64,000 bases of DNA from DIGJ01 sp041821315 (GCA_041821315.1 JBGUEO010000012.1:1-64000); one strand, 5' to 3'; counted from the first letter of the stretch, positions 40,302 to 50,501 are shown. Numbers and translations: made by a program. Notes: generated from the letters alone by a model not told the origin.

Positions 40302-41903
40302 CTAATTGATTTGATTTGTATAATCACGTGGCGAAACGCCAGTTACTTTTTTGAATACACGACTAAAATAAAAAGCACTTTCAAAGCCAAGCGTATCCGA
40401 AATTTCGTAAATTTTGAATGATCCAGTAGCAATCATTTTTTTTGCAGTGTTGATTTTGCTTTGGTTAATGTAATCTGTAAAACCAATATCATTATATTTA
40501 GAAAAGAGTACACTCAGATAATTTGGGCTAATATTAAACACTTCGGAGACTTTATTCAGGGTAAGTTTTTCTTCAATATGCTCGTTGATATATTTTTTTA
40601 CCTGGATGACAATGTGATTTTTATAGTCTTTTTTATAGAGAGCAAAGCTTTCACAGAGGCCATCACGGAATATTGTCAGCCATTCTAGAATCTGTTCAAC
40701 ACTGGTTAATTCATAAAGTGACCGATAACCATTGCTTTTGTCTTTAAATATTTCGGATGCAATCTGTTCTCCATTATGAAGCAGAGAAAGCGATAGATAG
40801 AGAATATTGCTGGCAGCATCCAAAGCCTGTACATAGTGTGTTAGATGGTTGCCAAATAATTCGATGAGAGAGGTAAAAATATCATAGAGAGCCTGTTCAT
40901 TAAATTCGGCATAGGCTTTGCGAATTTCTTCTTTGAATAGAGCAATATTAAATACATTTTTAAGCGGTTTGCTATAAGGATTATCTTCCACAAAAAGAAT
41001 TGGATGTTCTGAACTTGTTTGGGGAAAAATTTGTTTCGCATCCTGAAAAGAAGAGGCAATCTGCATGGGAGTAGTTACGAGTGCACCAATACTAACCAAT
41101 ATTGTAACACTATAATAGTTAAAGAGCATCGTAGAAACCTGTTGAAGTGTTTTCGTGATAATTGATTTATATTCACGTGCCATGCTCTGATCAAGGAAAA
41201 AAAGAATGGAAAAGTGCTTGGTGTCTAAGGATAGGACATGACAGGGAATATATTTGTTTGTTAACTCATGTACCATTTGGAGACTGCTGGTATAGAGATT
41301 TAGTTGCAGTTTAGAAGACATGTCATTTAATTTTTCACTATGTATTTCAACTTGACAGGCAACAAACCCTTCATAATCAAAAGAAATATTAAGATTATGT
41401 GACTGTGTTATAAATTGATGTTCGGATTCCAACAGATTTAAAAGCAGTCTTGTATAAAATTGCTCTTTTAATAAATAGAGACTGTTTACATGGGAATCCG
41501 ATTCATTGGTTGCGCTTTTTAGTTCGGATACTTTTGCAATTGCTCGCGCTAGGCTTTCTGAGAGCACTTCTGGTGTGAGTTCTAATTTTATAAGATAATC
41601 AATTACCTGATAAGAAAGTGCTTCTTTTACAAACTGAAATTCTTCATAGCTTGTTAGGATGATAAATACAGGAAGCGCACTTCCATCTTCTTGACATTTC
41701 CTGGCGAGTTCAAGCCCACTCATCACTGGCATTTTGATATCAGTGATCACAACATCAGGAGAATGCTCTTTTATTAGCTGGTAAGCTACCGAGCCATTCA
41801 TTGCAGTTCCTACTATATTGATATCCATATCACTCCAATTTATCATAGACTTGATACCGGCTTGAACCAAAGGTTCATCATCGGCTATTAATAGATTAAT
41901 CAT
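40302..41903 (-). CDS. YesN-type response regulator, AraC output
   Basis: 533 residues. Receiver with IADDE and phospho-acceptor D55 (VITDIKMP), a long middle region, and an AraC domain (about 430-533; LNKVSEVFNISPNYLSVLFS and EISDTLGFESAFYFSRVFK). RBS GGAGGCGG 6 bases upstream. Its ATG overlaps the kinase stop (TAATG), so the pair is translationally coupled. Likely activates the divergent transporter operon at 44040 and the downstream lyase. Confidence 0.93.
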   Translation of the reverse strand: MINLLIADDEPLVQAGIKSMINWSDMDINIVGTAMNGSVAYQLIKEHSPDVVITDIKMPVMSGLELARKCQEDGSALPVFIILTSYEEFQFVKEALSYQVIDYLIKLELTPEVLSESLARAIAKVSELKSATNESDSHVNSLYLLKEQFYTRLLLNLLESEHQFITQSHNLNISFDYEGFVACQVEIHSEKLNDMSSKLQLNLYTSSLQMVHELTNKYIPCHVLSLDTKHFSILFFLDQSMAREYKSIITKTLQQVSTMLFNYYSVTILVSIGALVTTPMQIASSFQDAKQIFPQTSSEHPILFVEDNPYSKPLKNVFNIALFKEEIRKAYAEFNEQALYDIFTSLIELFGNHLTHYVQALDAASNILYLSLSLLHNGEQIASEIFKDKSNGYRSLYELTSVEQILEWLTIFRDGLCESFALYKKDYKNHIVIQVKKYINEHIEEKLTLNKVSEVFNISPNYLSVLFSKYNDIGFTDYINQSKINTAKKMIATGSFKIYEISDTLGFESAFYFSRVFKKVTGVSPRDYTNQIN

Positions 41904-43750
41904 TATATGCCGCCTCCTTCTATATTTTTTGTAGCTGAATTATTGATGTGGTAGGGTAGACGTATGGATATGGTGGTACACATGCCGAGTGTACTAGTTG
42001 CACAAAGACCGTAGGTTTCGCCGAATTTGTATTGTAAACGCTTGTGCACATTACTGATACCAATCCCTTTAAAAAAGGAGGAATCAGTGGGAGTTTCCCT
42101 ATCAAACAGATGCTTGGTAAATTCAGGTGTCATACCCACTCCGTTATCGGTAACATCGATTATAATATCGGTATTTTCATCTTGATAAATATGAATTTCA
42201 ATTAATCCAGCACTTCCCTTTGGTTCAATTCCATGAAAAATGGCATTTTCTACAATTGGTTGCAAGGTAAAATTGAGAATCTTACAAGAAGTTAGTGATT
42301 CATCATCTATGTGATAAGAAAGAGTAATCGTACCTCCGTATCGATATTGCTGTATGGTAAAGTAATCATTTAGTAAAGAAATTTCGTGCGCAATCGTTAC
42401 CAGATTGGTGGTTCCTTTCGCAATATCCTTTAAAAGGCGAGACAAGGCAGTTGTCATTTCAGCAATGCCAGGTGCATTTTGAATCGTGGCCATCCATTTT
42501 ATGGAGTTGAGTGTATTATATAGAAAATGGGGGTTGATTTGGCTTTGTAGTATCTTATATTCATAATCCTTTTTCTGTCGTTCATCTTCAATTCTTTGAT
42601 TCATTAAAGTTTGTACATTTTCTGACAAATCGTTGATATTTTTTCCTATTTCACCAAGTTCATGTTCCCATTCGGTAGAAGGATCTCGCTCAAAGTCGCC
42701 ACTTTCGATTCGTTTCATTCGTTTTTGAAGCTTTTGAACTGGAACATTTACCGTTTTGGATAAAAACAATGAAAGCAGGAGCCCAATTATACTAGAGGCA
42801 GAGAGAATGATACATACGATTAAGAAAAAGGTCTTGTAGATGTTTTTTGACAATATGCTCGCATCCAGGCACACGGTTACGTAAAAACCTTTGGTATCGA
42901 GTGGTCTTGTTATCAGGTAAGAAATTCCGCTTCCGTCCTGATTCTTTACTTTTTGAATAATGGTATCTTTACTTAAGGCAAGATCTGATATGTCTTCTAT
43001 GAGTTCAAAGCGATCCGTGCAAGCAATTAATTGATTGTTTTTATATTCATATTGATACTTGTTAATTTGAAAGAAAAAATGACTGTCCATTTTGGAAAGG
43101 TAGTTTTTTATTGGTGCCGTTATTGCATATGGAGACATTTCCGTGTAAATATATCCAATTTCACCAGCGTTGTAGGGATGTCCAATTGGATGTACGAAAG
43201 GAATCATCGATACTTTTTTTGTTTTGATGAAAGGATCTTGTATGATTCCAGTTGAAATATTTTCAAGATTAGAATGCAATTCATCAAAATAAGGAAGAGA
43301 GAGTATTGCATCAGAAGAAACACCGATGGTAGAATTTGGAGATTCTACAATTTGTATAATATCACTTCTAGACTTTCCAATAACGACAAGTCGCACGAGT
43401 TGGGAAGGGAGTGATGCATTGGAGGTGTAGGTTTCCATTACATAATCATGAGCTTCCCGTTTTAGTTTGTTATTATTCGTATTGCCTTCGAGTGCAAAGT
43501 TTTTGATTTTACTGCTTATTTGAATGGAACGGATAAAAACCATTACATCATTTATATTGGAGTCGATGGATGTACATAAAAAGGAAAGTTTTGTCTCGGA
43601 CGTCTGAATCAAATTTTTTCGAAGATTTGAAGATACAACAAAATAACTGATTGAGGTTACAATGATGCTTATAACAATAATCAGTGAGATTGTACTTAAT
43701 AATATACGAGCACGTATTGTGTGAATGAATTTTTTTCGTTTATATTTCAT
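41903..43750 (-). CDS. YesM-type sensor histidine kinase
   Basis: 615 residues with full architecture: TM1 about 12-33, a ~260-residue extracellular sensor (Cache-like), TM2 about 302-325, HAMP, His_kinase with the phospho-acceptor in QINPHFLYNTLNSI, and HATPase_c with VVENAIFHG, DNGVGM and GIGISNVHKR. Divergent from the binding-protein gene across 289 bp. Senses an extracellular oligosaccharide, or perhaps the loaded binding protein; inferred from family and context. Confidence 0.94.
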   Translation of the reverse strand: MKYKRKKFIHTIRARILLSTISLIIVISIIVTSISYFVVSSNLRKNLIQTSETKLSFLCTSIDSNINDVMVFIRSIQISSKIKNFALEGNTNNNKLKREAHDYVMETYTSNASLPSQLVRLVVIGKSRSDIIQIVESPNSTIGVSSDAILSLPYFDELHSNLENISTGIIQDPFIKTKKVSMIPFVHPIGHPYNAGEIGYIYTEMSPYAITAPIKNYLSKMDSHFFFQINKYQYEYKNNQLIACTDRFELIEDISDLALSKDTIIQKVKNQDGSGISYLITRPLDTKGFYVTVCLDASILSKNIYKTFFLIVCIILSASSIIGLLLSLFLSKTVNVPVQKLQKRMKRIESGDFERDPSTEWEHELGEIGKNINDLSENVQTLMNQRIEDERQKKDYEYKILQSQINPHFLYNTLNSIKWMATIQNAPGIAEMTTALSRLLKDIAKGTTNLVTIAHEISLLNDYFTIQQYRYGGTITLSYHIDDESLTSCKILNFTLQPIVENAIFHGIEPKGSAGLIEIHIYQDENTDIIIDVTDNGVGMTPEFTKHLFDRETPTDSSFFKGIGISNVHKRLQYKFGETYGLCATSTLGMCTTISIRLPYHINNSATKNIEGGGI

Positions 43751-44039
43751 AAAAAACCTCGATAAAATCTATAAGAATGAATCTATAGTAACACACTAAA
43801 AAAGTCATTAAAAGAAAAAATGCACAAAAATCGAGATTTTCGCTAAATTAGAAAAAATAGTGCATCTTAATCAAATAAAGTATATCTTTTCGATAATTAA
43901 AGATAAAAGTAAAAATAAAATGATATGAAAAACAAAAATATTCCATGGGAATGGGAGGAAAAAGCAGATATACTTTATTTTAGTAAGCCATACAGGCGAT
44001 ACAAAAAAATATTTATAATGTAAAGGGAGGATTTTATTT
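43751..44039. promoter_or_regulatory. divergent control region with a 15-bp inverted repeat
   Basis: AAATAAAGTATATCT (43873-43887) recurs as its exact reverse complement at 43966-43980, 78 bases apart. Between them lies a small palindrome ATTCC-ATG-GGAAT (43940-43952). A further AAAATC-GA-GATTTT palindrome sits nearer the kinase. The arms flank the space between kinase and binding-protein genes and may be paired response-regulator sites or a long-range RNA stem. No clear -35/-10 pair could be fixed. Confidence 0.6.
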
Positions 44040-45401
44040 ATGAAGAAAAAGTTTATAAGCGTTTTGCTTACTGCAACCATGGTAGCAACTTTATTAGCTG
44101 GATGTGGTTCAAAAGAAGCAGAAACAACAAAAGATGACACAACAGAGACAACAACAGAAGCTCAGACAGACACAGCGACCGATACGGCTGCAACAGACGA
44201 AGAGCCAATTACCTTAAAATGGGCAATTTGGGACAAAGATGTTACTCCATACTGGGAATCATTGAAAGAAGGATATGAAGCAGCAAATCCAAATGTAACC
44301 GTTGAGTTAACAGACTTAGGTTCTACGGACTATATGACAGTACTTGCAACTGAATTATCCGGAAGCGGTTCTGATTTTGACGTAGTTACAATCAAAGATG
44401 TTCCAGGCTATGCAACACTTGTTTCTAAAAACACATTGGAACCACTTGATAGTTATATTTCAGATGCAGGAATCGATGTAAGCCAGTATGGCGGTGTTGA
44501 CAGTCAGGTAAGTGTAGAGGGAAAACTTTATGAATTGCCATTCCGTAATGACTTCTGGGTTCTTTTCTATAACAAAGATGTCTTTGATAGAGCAGGAGTA
44601 GATTATCCTACCAATGATATGACATTTGATGAATACGATGCACTTGCAAGAAAAGTAACCGATACCACTTTTGGCTCACAAATTTATGGCTCCCATTATC
44701 ATACATGGAGAAGTGCGGTTCAGTTATTTGGTGTATTGGATGGACAGCATTCCATTTTAGATGGAAACTATGATTTCTTCAAACCATATTATGAAATGGT
44801 ATTAAATGAAGAAGATGATCAGGTTTGTAGAAACTATGCAGATTTAAGTGCAGAAGGATTGCATTATTCTGCAGCATTCTCTGGCGGAGATGTTGCTATG
44901 ATGAATATGGGTTCTTGGTTTATTTCTACTTTGATTGCAAATATTAAAAGTGGTGAATATGATTCTTCTCTTTGCGGAAACTGGGGTCTCGTAAAATATC
45001 CTCATGCAGAAGGCGTAGAAGCAGGCTCAACTCTTGGAACGATTACAGGCCTTTCTGTAACGAGCGTATCGGATCAAAAACAAGCAGCGTTTGATTTTGT
45101 AAACTGGGTATCTGGTGAAGAAGGTGCGAAAGTTATGGCACAAACAGGTAACTTCCCAGCACTTATGAATGATGAAGTGTCAGGTATTATCTCAGGATTG
45201 GAAGGTTTCCCAACCGATGACGCCAGCAAAGAGGCACTCAATGTATCAAACCTTTACTTGGAAGTTCCTTATGCAGAAAATGTATCTGAAATTAATGATA
45301 TTTTGGATACCTATCACAAATCCATTATGAATCGTGAAATTACGATTGATGAAGGAATTCAGTCAATGAATGAGGAAGTTGGAAAGATAGTAGGGAAGTA
45401 G
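44040..45401 (+). CDS. carbohydrate ABC transporter binding lipoprotein (family 1)
   Basis: 453 residues. Lipobox LLAGC with Cys near residue 22, an acidic Thr-rich linker (about 25-57), then an SBP_bac_1 domain (about 60-445) with ITLKWAIWD, YELPFRNDFWVLFYNKDVF and MNMGSWF. This class imports oligosaccharides. It is followed by two permeases; no ATPase is in the operon, so a shared MsmX/UgpC-like ATPase elsewhere would drive it, as is usual in Firmicutes. RBS AAAGGGAGG. Confidence 0.95.
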   Translation: MKKKFISVLLTATMVATLLAGCGSKEAETTKDDTTETTTEAQTDTATDTAATDEEPITLKWAIWDKDVTPYWESLKEGYEAANPNVTVELTDLGSTDYMTVLATELSGSGSDFDVVTIKDVPGYATLVSKNTLEPLDSYISDAGIDVSQYGGVDSQVSVEGKLYELPFRNDFWVLFYNKDVFDRAGVDYPTNDMTFDEYDALARKVTDTTFGSQIYGSHYHTWRSAVQLFGVLDGQHSILDGNYDFFKPYYEMVLNEEDDQVCRNYADLSAEGLHYSAAFSGGDVAMMNMGSWFISTLIANIKSGEYDSSLCGNWGLVKYPHAEGVEAGSTLGTITGLSVTSVSDQKQAAFDFVNWVSGEEGAKVMAQTGNFPALMNDEVSGIISGLEGFPTDDASKEALNVSNLYLEVPYAENVSEINDILDTYHKSIMNREITIDEGIQSMNEEVGKIVGK

Positions 45402-45436
45402 GTTCTAGATGTAGTTTTATGGTATAGAACATAAGG

Positions 45437-45482
45437 GGCTGTTGTAAAAATCAAACGATACTATTTGAATTTTGCAACAGCC
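45437..45482 (+). promoter_or_regulatory. hairpin between binding protein and permeases
   Basis: GGCTGTTG..AAAAT and ATTTT.GCAACAGCC form a long stem with no U run after it. Suits a 3'-end stabiliser that keeps binding-protein mRNA more abundant than permease mRNA; compare 18473-18515. Confidence 0.65.
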
Positions 45483-45552
45483 TTAGATATGAAACGAATA
45501 AAAGAAAAGGATTGAAAGGAGTATAAGCCTTCTTGGGCTTTCGGATATCAAA

Positions 45553-46602
45553 ATGGATGAGAAAAAAGCAGCTCGAGTAAAAAAAATAGAGGCAGAATCG
45601 GCAGAGTTAATGCAACAGATTCTCGAAGAAACAGATAATAAGAAGAAACGAAAGCTGATTGCCAGGCGAGATACGATACAAAGGAAAGTGACAGCAATCA
45701 AAAGTAACAAAAGGATAAGCAAGGAAACAAAACGGAGTTTAGTAGCCTATTCATTTATTCTACCAAACTTTCTTGGGTTTGCCATATTTACTCTGATTCC
45801 TGTTGTATTTGCGTTTGCACTCGCGTTTATGAACTGGGATGGAAGCAATGCAATTACGTTTGCAGGATTAGACAACTTCAAGAAACTCACGACGGATACT
45901 TTTTTTATTGCGGCTCTTAGGAATACAATTATATATGTAGTAGGAACGGTTCCGCTTACCCTGGTTGCTTCTTTGGCGCTTGCGATTGTACTCAATCAAA
46001 AAGTTAAGGCAAGAGGGTTTTTTCGTACAGTGGCATTTTTCCCATATGTTGCATCATTGGTTGCGATAACATCGGTATGGAGTATGCTGTTCCATCCGTC
46101 TAAGGGACCGATCAATTACTTATTGTATAGTATTTTGAGAATACCACAAGAAAATCTCCCAAAATGGTTCAGTGGAGGTCTTGTACTTGTTACATTAATC
46201 CTTTTTAGTGTATGGAAATATATGGGCTATTATATGGTTATTTATTTGGCAGGTCTTCAAGGTATTCCAGGTGAGTTATATGAAGCAGGAGGTCTTGATG
46301 GAGCCAATACCTGGCAAAAATTCAAATACATTACATGGCCCCAGCTAAGGTCAACGACATTTTTTGTTGTTGTAATGTTAACCATCAATTGTTTTAAGGT
46401 CTATGACATAGCCGTCATGTTAGCTGGTGGTGGAGATGGTAAGTTAAGCACATCGGCAACCGTTCTTGTTTACTATATTTACCAAAATGCGTTCAATTAT
46501 TGGAATCTGGGATATTCAAGTGCAATTGCGATGGTACTATTTGTAATGGTACTTACGATTACAATTGTTCAGTTTGCCTATGAAAAGAAGCTGGAAGCAT
46601 AA
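45553..46602 (+). CDS. carbohydrate ABC permease (MalF/UgpA type)
   Basis: 349 residues. A charged, probably coiled-coil N-terminal extension (1-60) precedes six membrane helices and the EAA loop (YEAGGLDGANTWQKFKYITWP). Typical members lack so long an extension. The closest good ribosome site, AAAGGAG at 45515-45521, is ~30 bases before the ATG, with an AAGCC/GGCTT hairpin between them. Pairs with the next permease to form the channel. Confidence 0.92.
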   Translation: MDEKKAARVKKIEAESAELMQQILEETDNKKKRKLIARRDTIQRKVTAIKSNKRISKETKRSLVAYSFILPNFLGFAIFTLIPVVFAFALAFMNWDGSNAITFAGLDNFKKLTTDTFFIAALRNTIIYVVGTVPLTLVASLALAIVLNQKVKARGFFRTVAFFPYVASLVAITSVWSMLFHPSKGPINYLLYSILRIPQENLPKWFSGGLVLVTLILFSVWKYMGYYMVIYLAGLQGIPGELYEAGGLDGANTWQKFKYITWPQLRSTTFFVVVMLTINCFKVYDIAVMLAGGGDGKLSTSATVLVYYIYQNAFNYWNLGYSSAIAMVLFVMVLTITIVQFAYEKKLEA

Positions 46603-46627
46603 CGTAAATTAGAAAGGAGGAGCTAAT

Positions 46628-47494
46628 ATGAGCAAAGAAAGACTCAGTACAAAACGTAGATCGAAAAGTAGAAATGCATTCATTGGTAAAGTTATGCTTT
46701 ATCTTGTTTTACTAATTATGACTGCCATTATGATTTTCCCATTTTTGTGGATGTTATCGGCATCCATAAAATCAAACAGGGAAGTTTTCTTAATGAATCC
46801 ATTTGTATGGATTCCCAAAGAACCAAAGTGGGATAATTATATTCGAATATGGACAAAAATTCCATTATTAAAATTTGTATTAAACACCGTTTTTTTAACC
46901 ATTGTAGTTACTTTTTTACAATTGTTGACTTCAAGTTTTGCAGCGTATTCGTTTGCAAAATTACAATTTAAACATAAAGATGTTCTGTTTTTGGCATATA
47001 TTGCTACGATTGCAATGCCTTGGCAGGTATACATGGTACCTCAGTTTATTATGATGCGTGCAATGGGACTCAACGACAAATTACTTGCAATGATTTGCTT
47101 GCAGGCGTTTTCAGCCTTTGGTGTATTTATGATGAAGCAGTTTTATGAGGGAATTCCAAATGAATTGTGTGAGGCTGCCAGAATTGATGGTATGAGTGAG
47201 TACCGAATCTATTTAAAGATTATGCTGCCATTATCAAAACCTGCATTGTCAACACTTACAATTTTTACATTTGTAAATACATGGAATGATTACTTAGGAC
47301 CATTGATTTACTTAAAGACAGAAGCCAAGAAAACAATTCAGCTTGGACTCAAAATGTTTATTGGACAGTATTCTTCTGAATACGGACTTATTATGGCAGG
47401 TTCCGTTGTGTCATTGATTCCAGTTATTATTATATTTTTATGGTTACAAAAATACTTTGTGGAGGGTGTTGCTTCTACTGGTCTAAAAGGGTAA
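46628..47494 (+). CDS. carbohydrate ABC permease (MalG/UgpE type)
   Basis: 288 residues, six membrane helices, EAA loop CEAARIDGMSEYRIYLKIMLP. RBS AAAGGAGGAG before the ATG. 25 bases after the first permease; the GH88 gene follows 17 bases after the stop, linking import to intracellular hydrolysis. Confidence 0.95.
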   Translation: MSKERLSTKRRSKSRNAFIGKVMLYLVLLIMTAIMIFPFLWMLSASIKSNREVFLMNPFVWIPKEPKWDNYIRIWTKIPLLKFVLNTVFLTIVVTFLQLLTSSFAAYSFAKLQFKHKDVLFLAYIATIAMPWQVYMVPQFIMMRAMGLNDKLLAMICLQAFSAFGVFMMKQFYEGIPNELCEAARIDGMSEYRIYLKIMLPLSKPALSTLTIFTFVNTWNDYLGPLIYLKTEAKKTIQLGLKMFIGQYSSEYGLIMAGSVVSLIPVIIIFLWLQKYFVEGVASTGLKG

Positions 47495-47511
47495 CAAGGG
47501 AGGAAATTTCT

Positions 47512-48675
47512 ATGTTATTTGAAAACATGCCGTTACTTACGGCAAAAGAAGTAAAAAAAGCACTGTGTTTTTCGAACAATCAGATCATTCGGAATCTGCC
47601 TATGTTTACGGATAAATTTCAAAACGCTTATAGTGAAGATAATTTTTATAAACCAATTGAAAATAATTACTGGACAACCGGATTTTTTACAGGAGAAATA
47701 TGGCTGTCTTATGAATATAGTAAAGATGAGCGATTAAAGAGGGCAGGAGAGATTCAAATTGAAAGTTTCCTCGACCGAATTGATCGTAAGGTGGAAGTAG
47801 ATCATCATGATATGGGGTTTTTATATTCCCCATCTTGTGTAGCAGGCTATAAATTAATTGGCAGCAAAATGGGAAGAGAAGCTGCAATCAAAGCGGCTGA
47901 TCAGTTGATTACACGATATCATCCAATTGGCGAGTTTATCCAAGCCTGGGGTCCTATGGATGCACCAGAAAATTATCGATTAATCATTGATTGTCTGTTA
48001 AACCTACCCCTCCTCTACTGGGCATCGGAAGAAACAGGGGATAATAAATACCGCGATATTGCTGAAAAACATATTCATACCGCAATTAAATATGTGATAC
48101 GGGAAGATTATTCTACCTGGCATACCTTCTTTTTTGATATGAAAACAGGTGCACCAGACCACGGTGCGACCTGTCAGGGGTATCGGGATGGTTCTGCTTG
48201 GGCAAGGGGTCAGGCCTGGGGAATTTATGGCTGCGCACTTGCGTACAAGTACACGAAGGAAGAGAAGTATATCGAGATCTTTAAACATGTGACAGCGTAC
48301 TATTTAGAGCATTTACCAAAGGATATGATACCATTTTGGGATCTGGAATTTACCGATGGAGATGAACAGCCAAGAGACTCTTCTTCTGCGTCCATTGCAG
48401 CCTGCGGTCTGCTTGAGATGATTAAGTACATGGATATAGATGATGCAAAAATATATGAAAAACTGGCAAAGCAAATGCTTAAATCCTTATATGAAAATTA
48501 TGCAGTGAAGAGTTTTGAACAATCCAACGGACTTGTTCTTCATAGTACCTATTCCAATCATTCACCGTACAACACCTGCAATCATTATGGGGTCGATGAA
48601 TGTAACTCCTGGGGCGATTATTTTTATATGGAAGCATTGATGCGCTTACATAAAGACTGGATACTATACTGGTAA
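47512..48675 (+). CDS. GH88-family unsaturated glucuronyl hydrolase
   Basis: 387 residues from the ATG at 47512 after GGGAGGAAA; an earlier in-frame ATG lies inside the permease gene. Alpha/alpha barrel with NYWTTGFFTGEIWL, catalytic Asp candidates in HHDMGF (near 99) and RLIIDCLLNLPLLYW (near 160), GSAWARGQAWGIYG, and PRDSSSASIAA. No signal peptide. Hydrates the 4,5 double bond of terminal unsaturated uronates made by lyases and releases 5-keto-4-deoxyuronate for KduI. Linkage preference (glucuronyl- or rhamnogalacturonyl-type) cannot be told. Confidence 0.93.
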   Translation: MLFENMPLLTAKEVKKALCFSNNQIIRNLPMFTDKFQNAYSEDNFYKPIENNYWTTGFFTGEIWLSYEYSKDERLKRAGEIQIESFLDRIDRKVEVDHHDMGFLYSPSCVAGYKLIGSKMGREAAIKAADQLITRYHPIGEFIQAWGPMDAPENYRLIIDCLLNLPLLYWASEETGDNKYRDIAEKHIHTAIKYVIREDYSTWHTFFFDMKTGAPDHGATCQGYRDGSAWARGQAWGIYGCALAYKYTKEEKYIEIFKHVTAYYLEHLPKDMIPFWDLEFTDGDEQPRDSSSASIAACGLLEMIKYMDIDDAKIYEKLAKQMLKSLYENYAVKSFEQSNGLVLHSTYSNHSPYNTCNHYGVDECNSWGDYFYMEALMRLHKDWILYW

Positions 48676-48690
48676 AGGTGGAGGGTTCTT

Positions 48691-50406
48691 ATGAAAACAG
48701 ACTGGGAAGAAACATTACATAGTAAAAAGGAGTTTCAGAATTTGCTTATGGAACTTATAAATCCCTTGATACCCTTTTATAGCGAAGAGAAGGCGGCATT
48801 AAATCTTGGCGTAACGGCAACTAATTATGACAAAAGAGCAATTGGACTGGAAGCTTTTTCAAGACCTCTTTGGGGGTTGGTTCCGTTTTGGGCAGGAGGC
48901 GGAAGTGCTCCGGTATTTGAAGAAATATATCGAAGAGGGCTGATAAGTGGTACCAATCCGGAAGGATTAGAATACTGGGGTGGATTTCATGAATTTGACC
49001 AAAGATTTGTAGAAATGGCAGCAATCGCTTATGGACTGATCCTAACGCCCGAAAAGCTATGGGAACCGTTAAGCGAGGAAGAAAAGGACAATCTTTCAAA
49101 TTGGTTGTATGGAATCAATGAATATAAATTACCCATTTGTAATTGGATGCTCTTTGCAGTACTTGTGAATGTTGCCTTAAAAAAGATTGGAAGACACTAC
49201 GATGCAGAAAAACTAGAATATTATCTGGAGTCTACGGAAGCCTTTTATCTATCCGAGGGTTGGTATCAGGATGGAGATTCGGGACAAAAGGATTATTATG
49301 TATCGTTTGCCATTCACTTTTATAGCCTTTTTTATGCAAAAGTGATGGAAACAGAAGATACAGCGCGATGTCTTCGCTATAAAGAGAGAGCCGCACTTTT
49401 TGCTAAGCAGTTTATCTATTGGTTTGATGATAAGGGAGCCGCACTTCCCTTTGGACGCTCTCTTTGCTATCGCTTTTCGCAGGTTTCGTTTTTTTGTGCC
49501 TGTTTGATGGCAGATGTGACTCCTTTTCCAATCAAAGTTATGAAAGGTATCATTGTAAGGCATTTGTGCGATTGGATGAAACGTCCAATTTTTGATCGAA
49601 ATGATATCCTAACCATTGGCTATGGTTACCCAAATCTCATAATGGGAGAACGCTATAATGGTCCTGGTTCACCGTATTGGGCACTCAAGACATTTGCAAT
49701 TTTAATGCTTCCTGATGACCATGTATTTTGGAGTGTAGCGGCAGAGAAAATGCCAGAGTTAAAGGAACAAATAGCACTCCCCTTTGCGGATATGTTAATC
49801 CATCGTTATGAAAATCACACAACGGCTTATGTACCGGGGAAATATAGTCCCTTTGGTCATGGGCAGACACCCGCAAAGTATGGGAAATTTGCTTATGATA
49901 CAAGGTTTGGAATCAGCGTAGCAAAATCAAATTGTGAAATTCACGAAGCTGCCCCTGACAGTATGCTTGCGTTCTATATTAATGGTTATGTGTATGTTCG
50001 CAGAATCTGTGAAGAATATTCAATAACTGAAACGGAAGTTACCTCGAAATGGATACCATATCCGGGCATTGCTGTAGAGTCAACCATAACTCCAACTAAG
50101 GATGGGCACATAAGGAATCATGTAATAACCAGTGAGATAGAATGTGAGGCCTATGATTGCGGATTTGCGGTAGAAATTGACGTAGAGGGAGAACGGCTGA
50201 CACAAGATGATTCTATGGCACAGGTAGAAAATGCATACTGTGAATGTGGAGTTTTTTCCATGTCTGAAAAAGGATGTGGCACAATCATTATAGCGGATCC
50301 AAACACTAATCTGCTTCATCCAATGACACGGATTCCAGCTATTTGTTATTCCATTCAATTTGGAAGGAATGAAATCATAACGCAGATAAGGGCAAGATAT
50401 CATTGA
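48691..50406 (+). CDS. DUF2264 protein, possible beta-glucuronidase
   Basis: 571 residues, no signal peptide. DUF2264 marks: NPLIPFYSEEKAALNLG, LEAFSRPLWGLVPFWAGGG, YWGGFHEFDQRFVEMAA, NWMLFAVLVN and a later GPGSPYWALKTF. From memory, part of this family is now classed as GH154 with beta-glucuronidase activity; that fits an operon with GH88 and a lyase. Starts 15 bases after GH88. The activity of this particular member is inferred. Confidence 0.82.
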   Translation: MKTDWEETLHSKKEFQNLLMELINPLIPFYSEEKAALNLGVTATNYDKRAIGLEAFSRPLWGLVPFWAGGGSAPVFEEIYRRGLISGTNPEGLEYWGGFHEFDQRFVEMAAIAYGLILTPEKLWEPLSEEEKDNLSNWLYGINEYKLPICNWMLFAVLVNVALKKIGRHYDAEKLEYYLESTEAFYLSEGWYQDGDSGQKDYYVSFAIHFYSLFYAKVMETEDTARCLRYKERAALFAKQFIYWFDDKGAALPFGRSLCYRFSQVSFFCACLMADVTPFPIKVMKGIIVRHLCDWMKRPIFDRNDILTIGYGYPNLIMGERYNGPGSPYWALKTFAILMLPDDHVFWSVAAEKMPELKEQIALPFADMLIHRYENHTTAYVPGKYSPFGHGQTPAKYGKFAYDTRFGISVAKSNCEIHEAAPDSMLAFYINGYVYVRRICEEYSITETEVTSKWIPYPGIAVESTITPTKDGHIRNHVITSEIECEAYDCGFAVEIDVEGERLTQDDSMAQVENAYCECGVFSMSEKGCGTIIIADPNTNLLHPMTRIPAICYSIQFGRNEIITQIRARYH

Positions 50407-50501
50407 GGCAAACAAACCAATGGTCCAGTGTGTACTGAACTAAAAAATGTATTTCACGTGGATTAAAAAAAAGATAATGGGGAATGAAAGGAGAAGGAAT
50501 A

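Noticed and set aside
44014..44019. TATAAT just before the binding-protein gene as its -10
   Set aside because: Transcription would begin inside the AAAGGGAGG ribosome site, leaving no usable leader, and no -35 lies 17 bases upstream.
43871..44140. 89-codon minus-strand ORF over the divergent control region
   Set aside because: Overlaps the start of the binding-protein gene and both arms of the inverted repeat; hydrophobic low-complexity translation.
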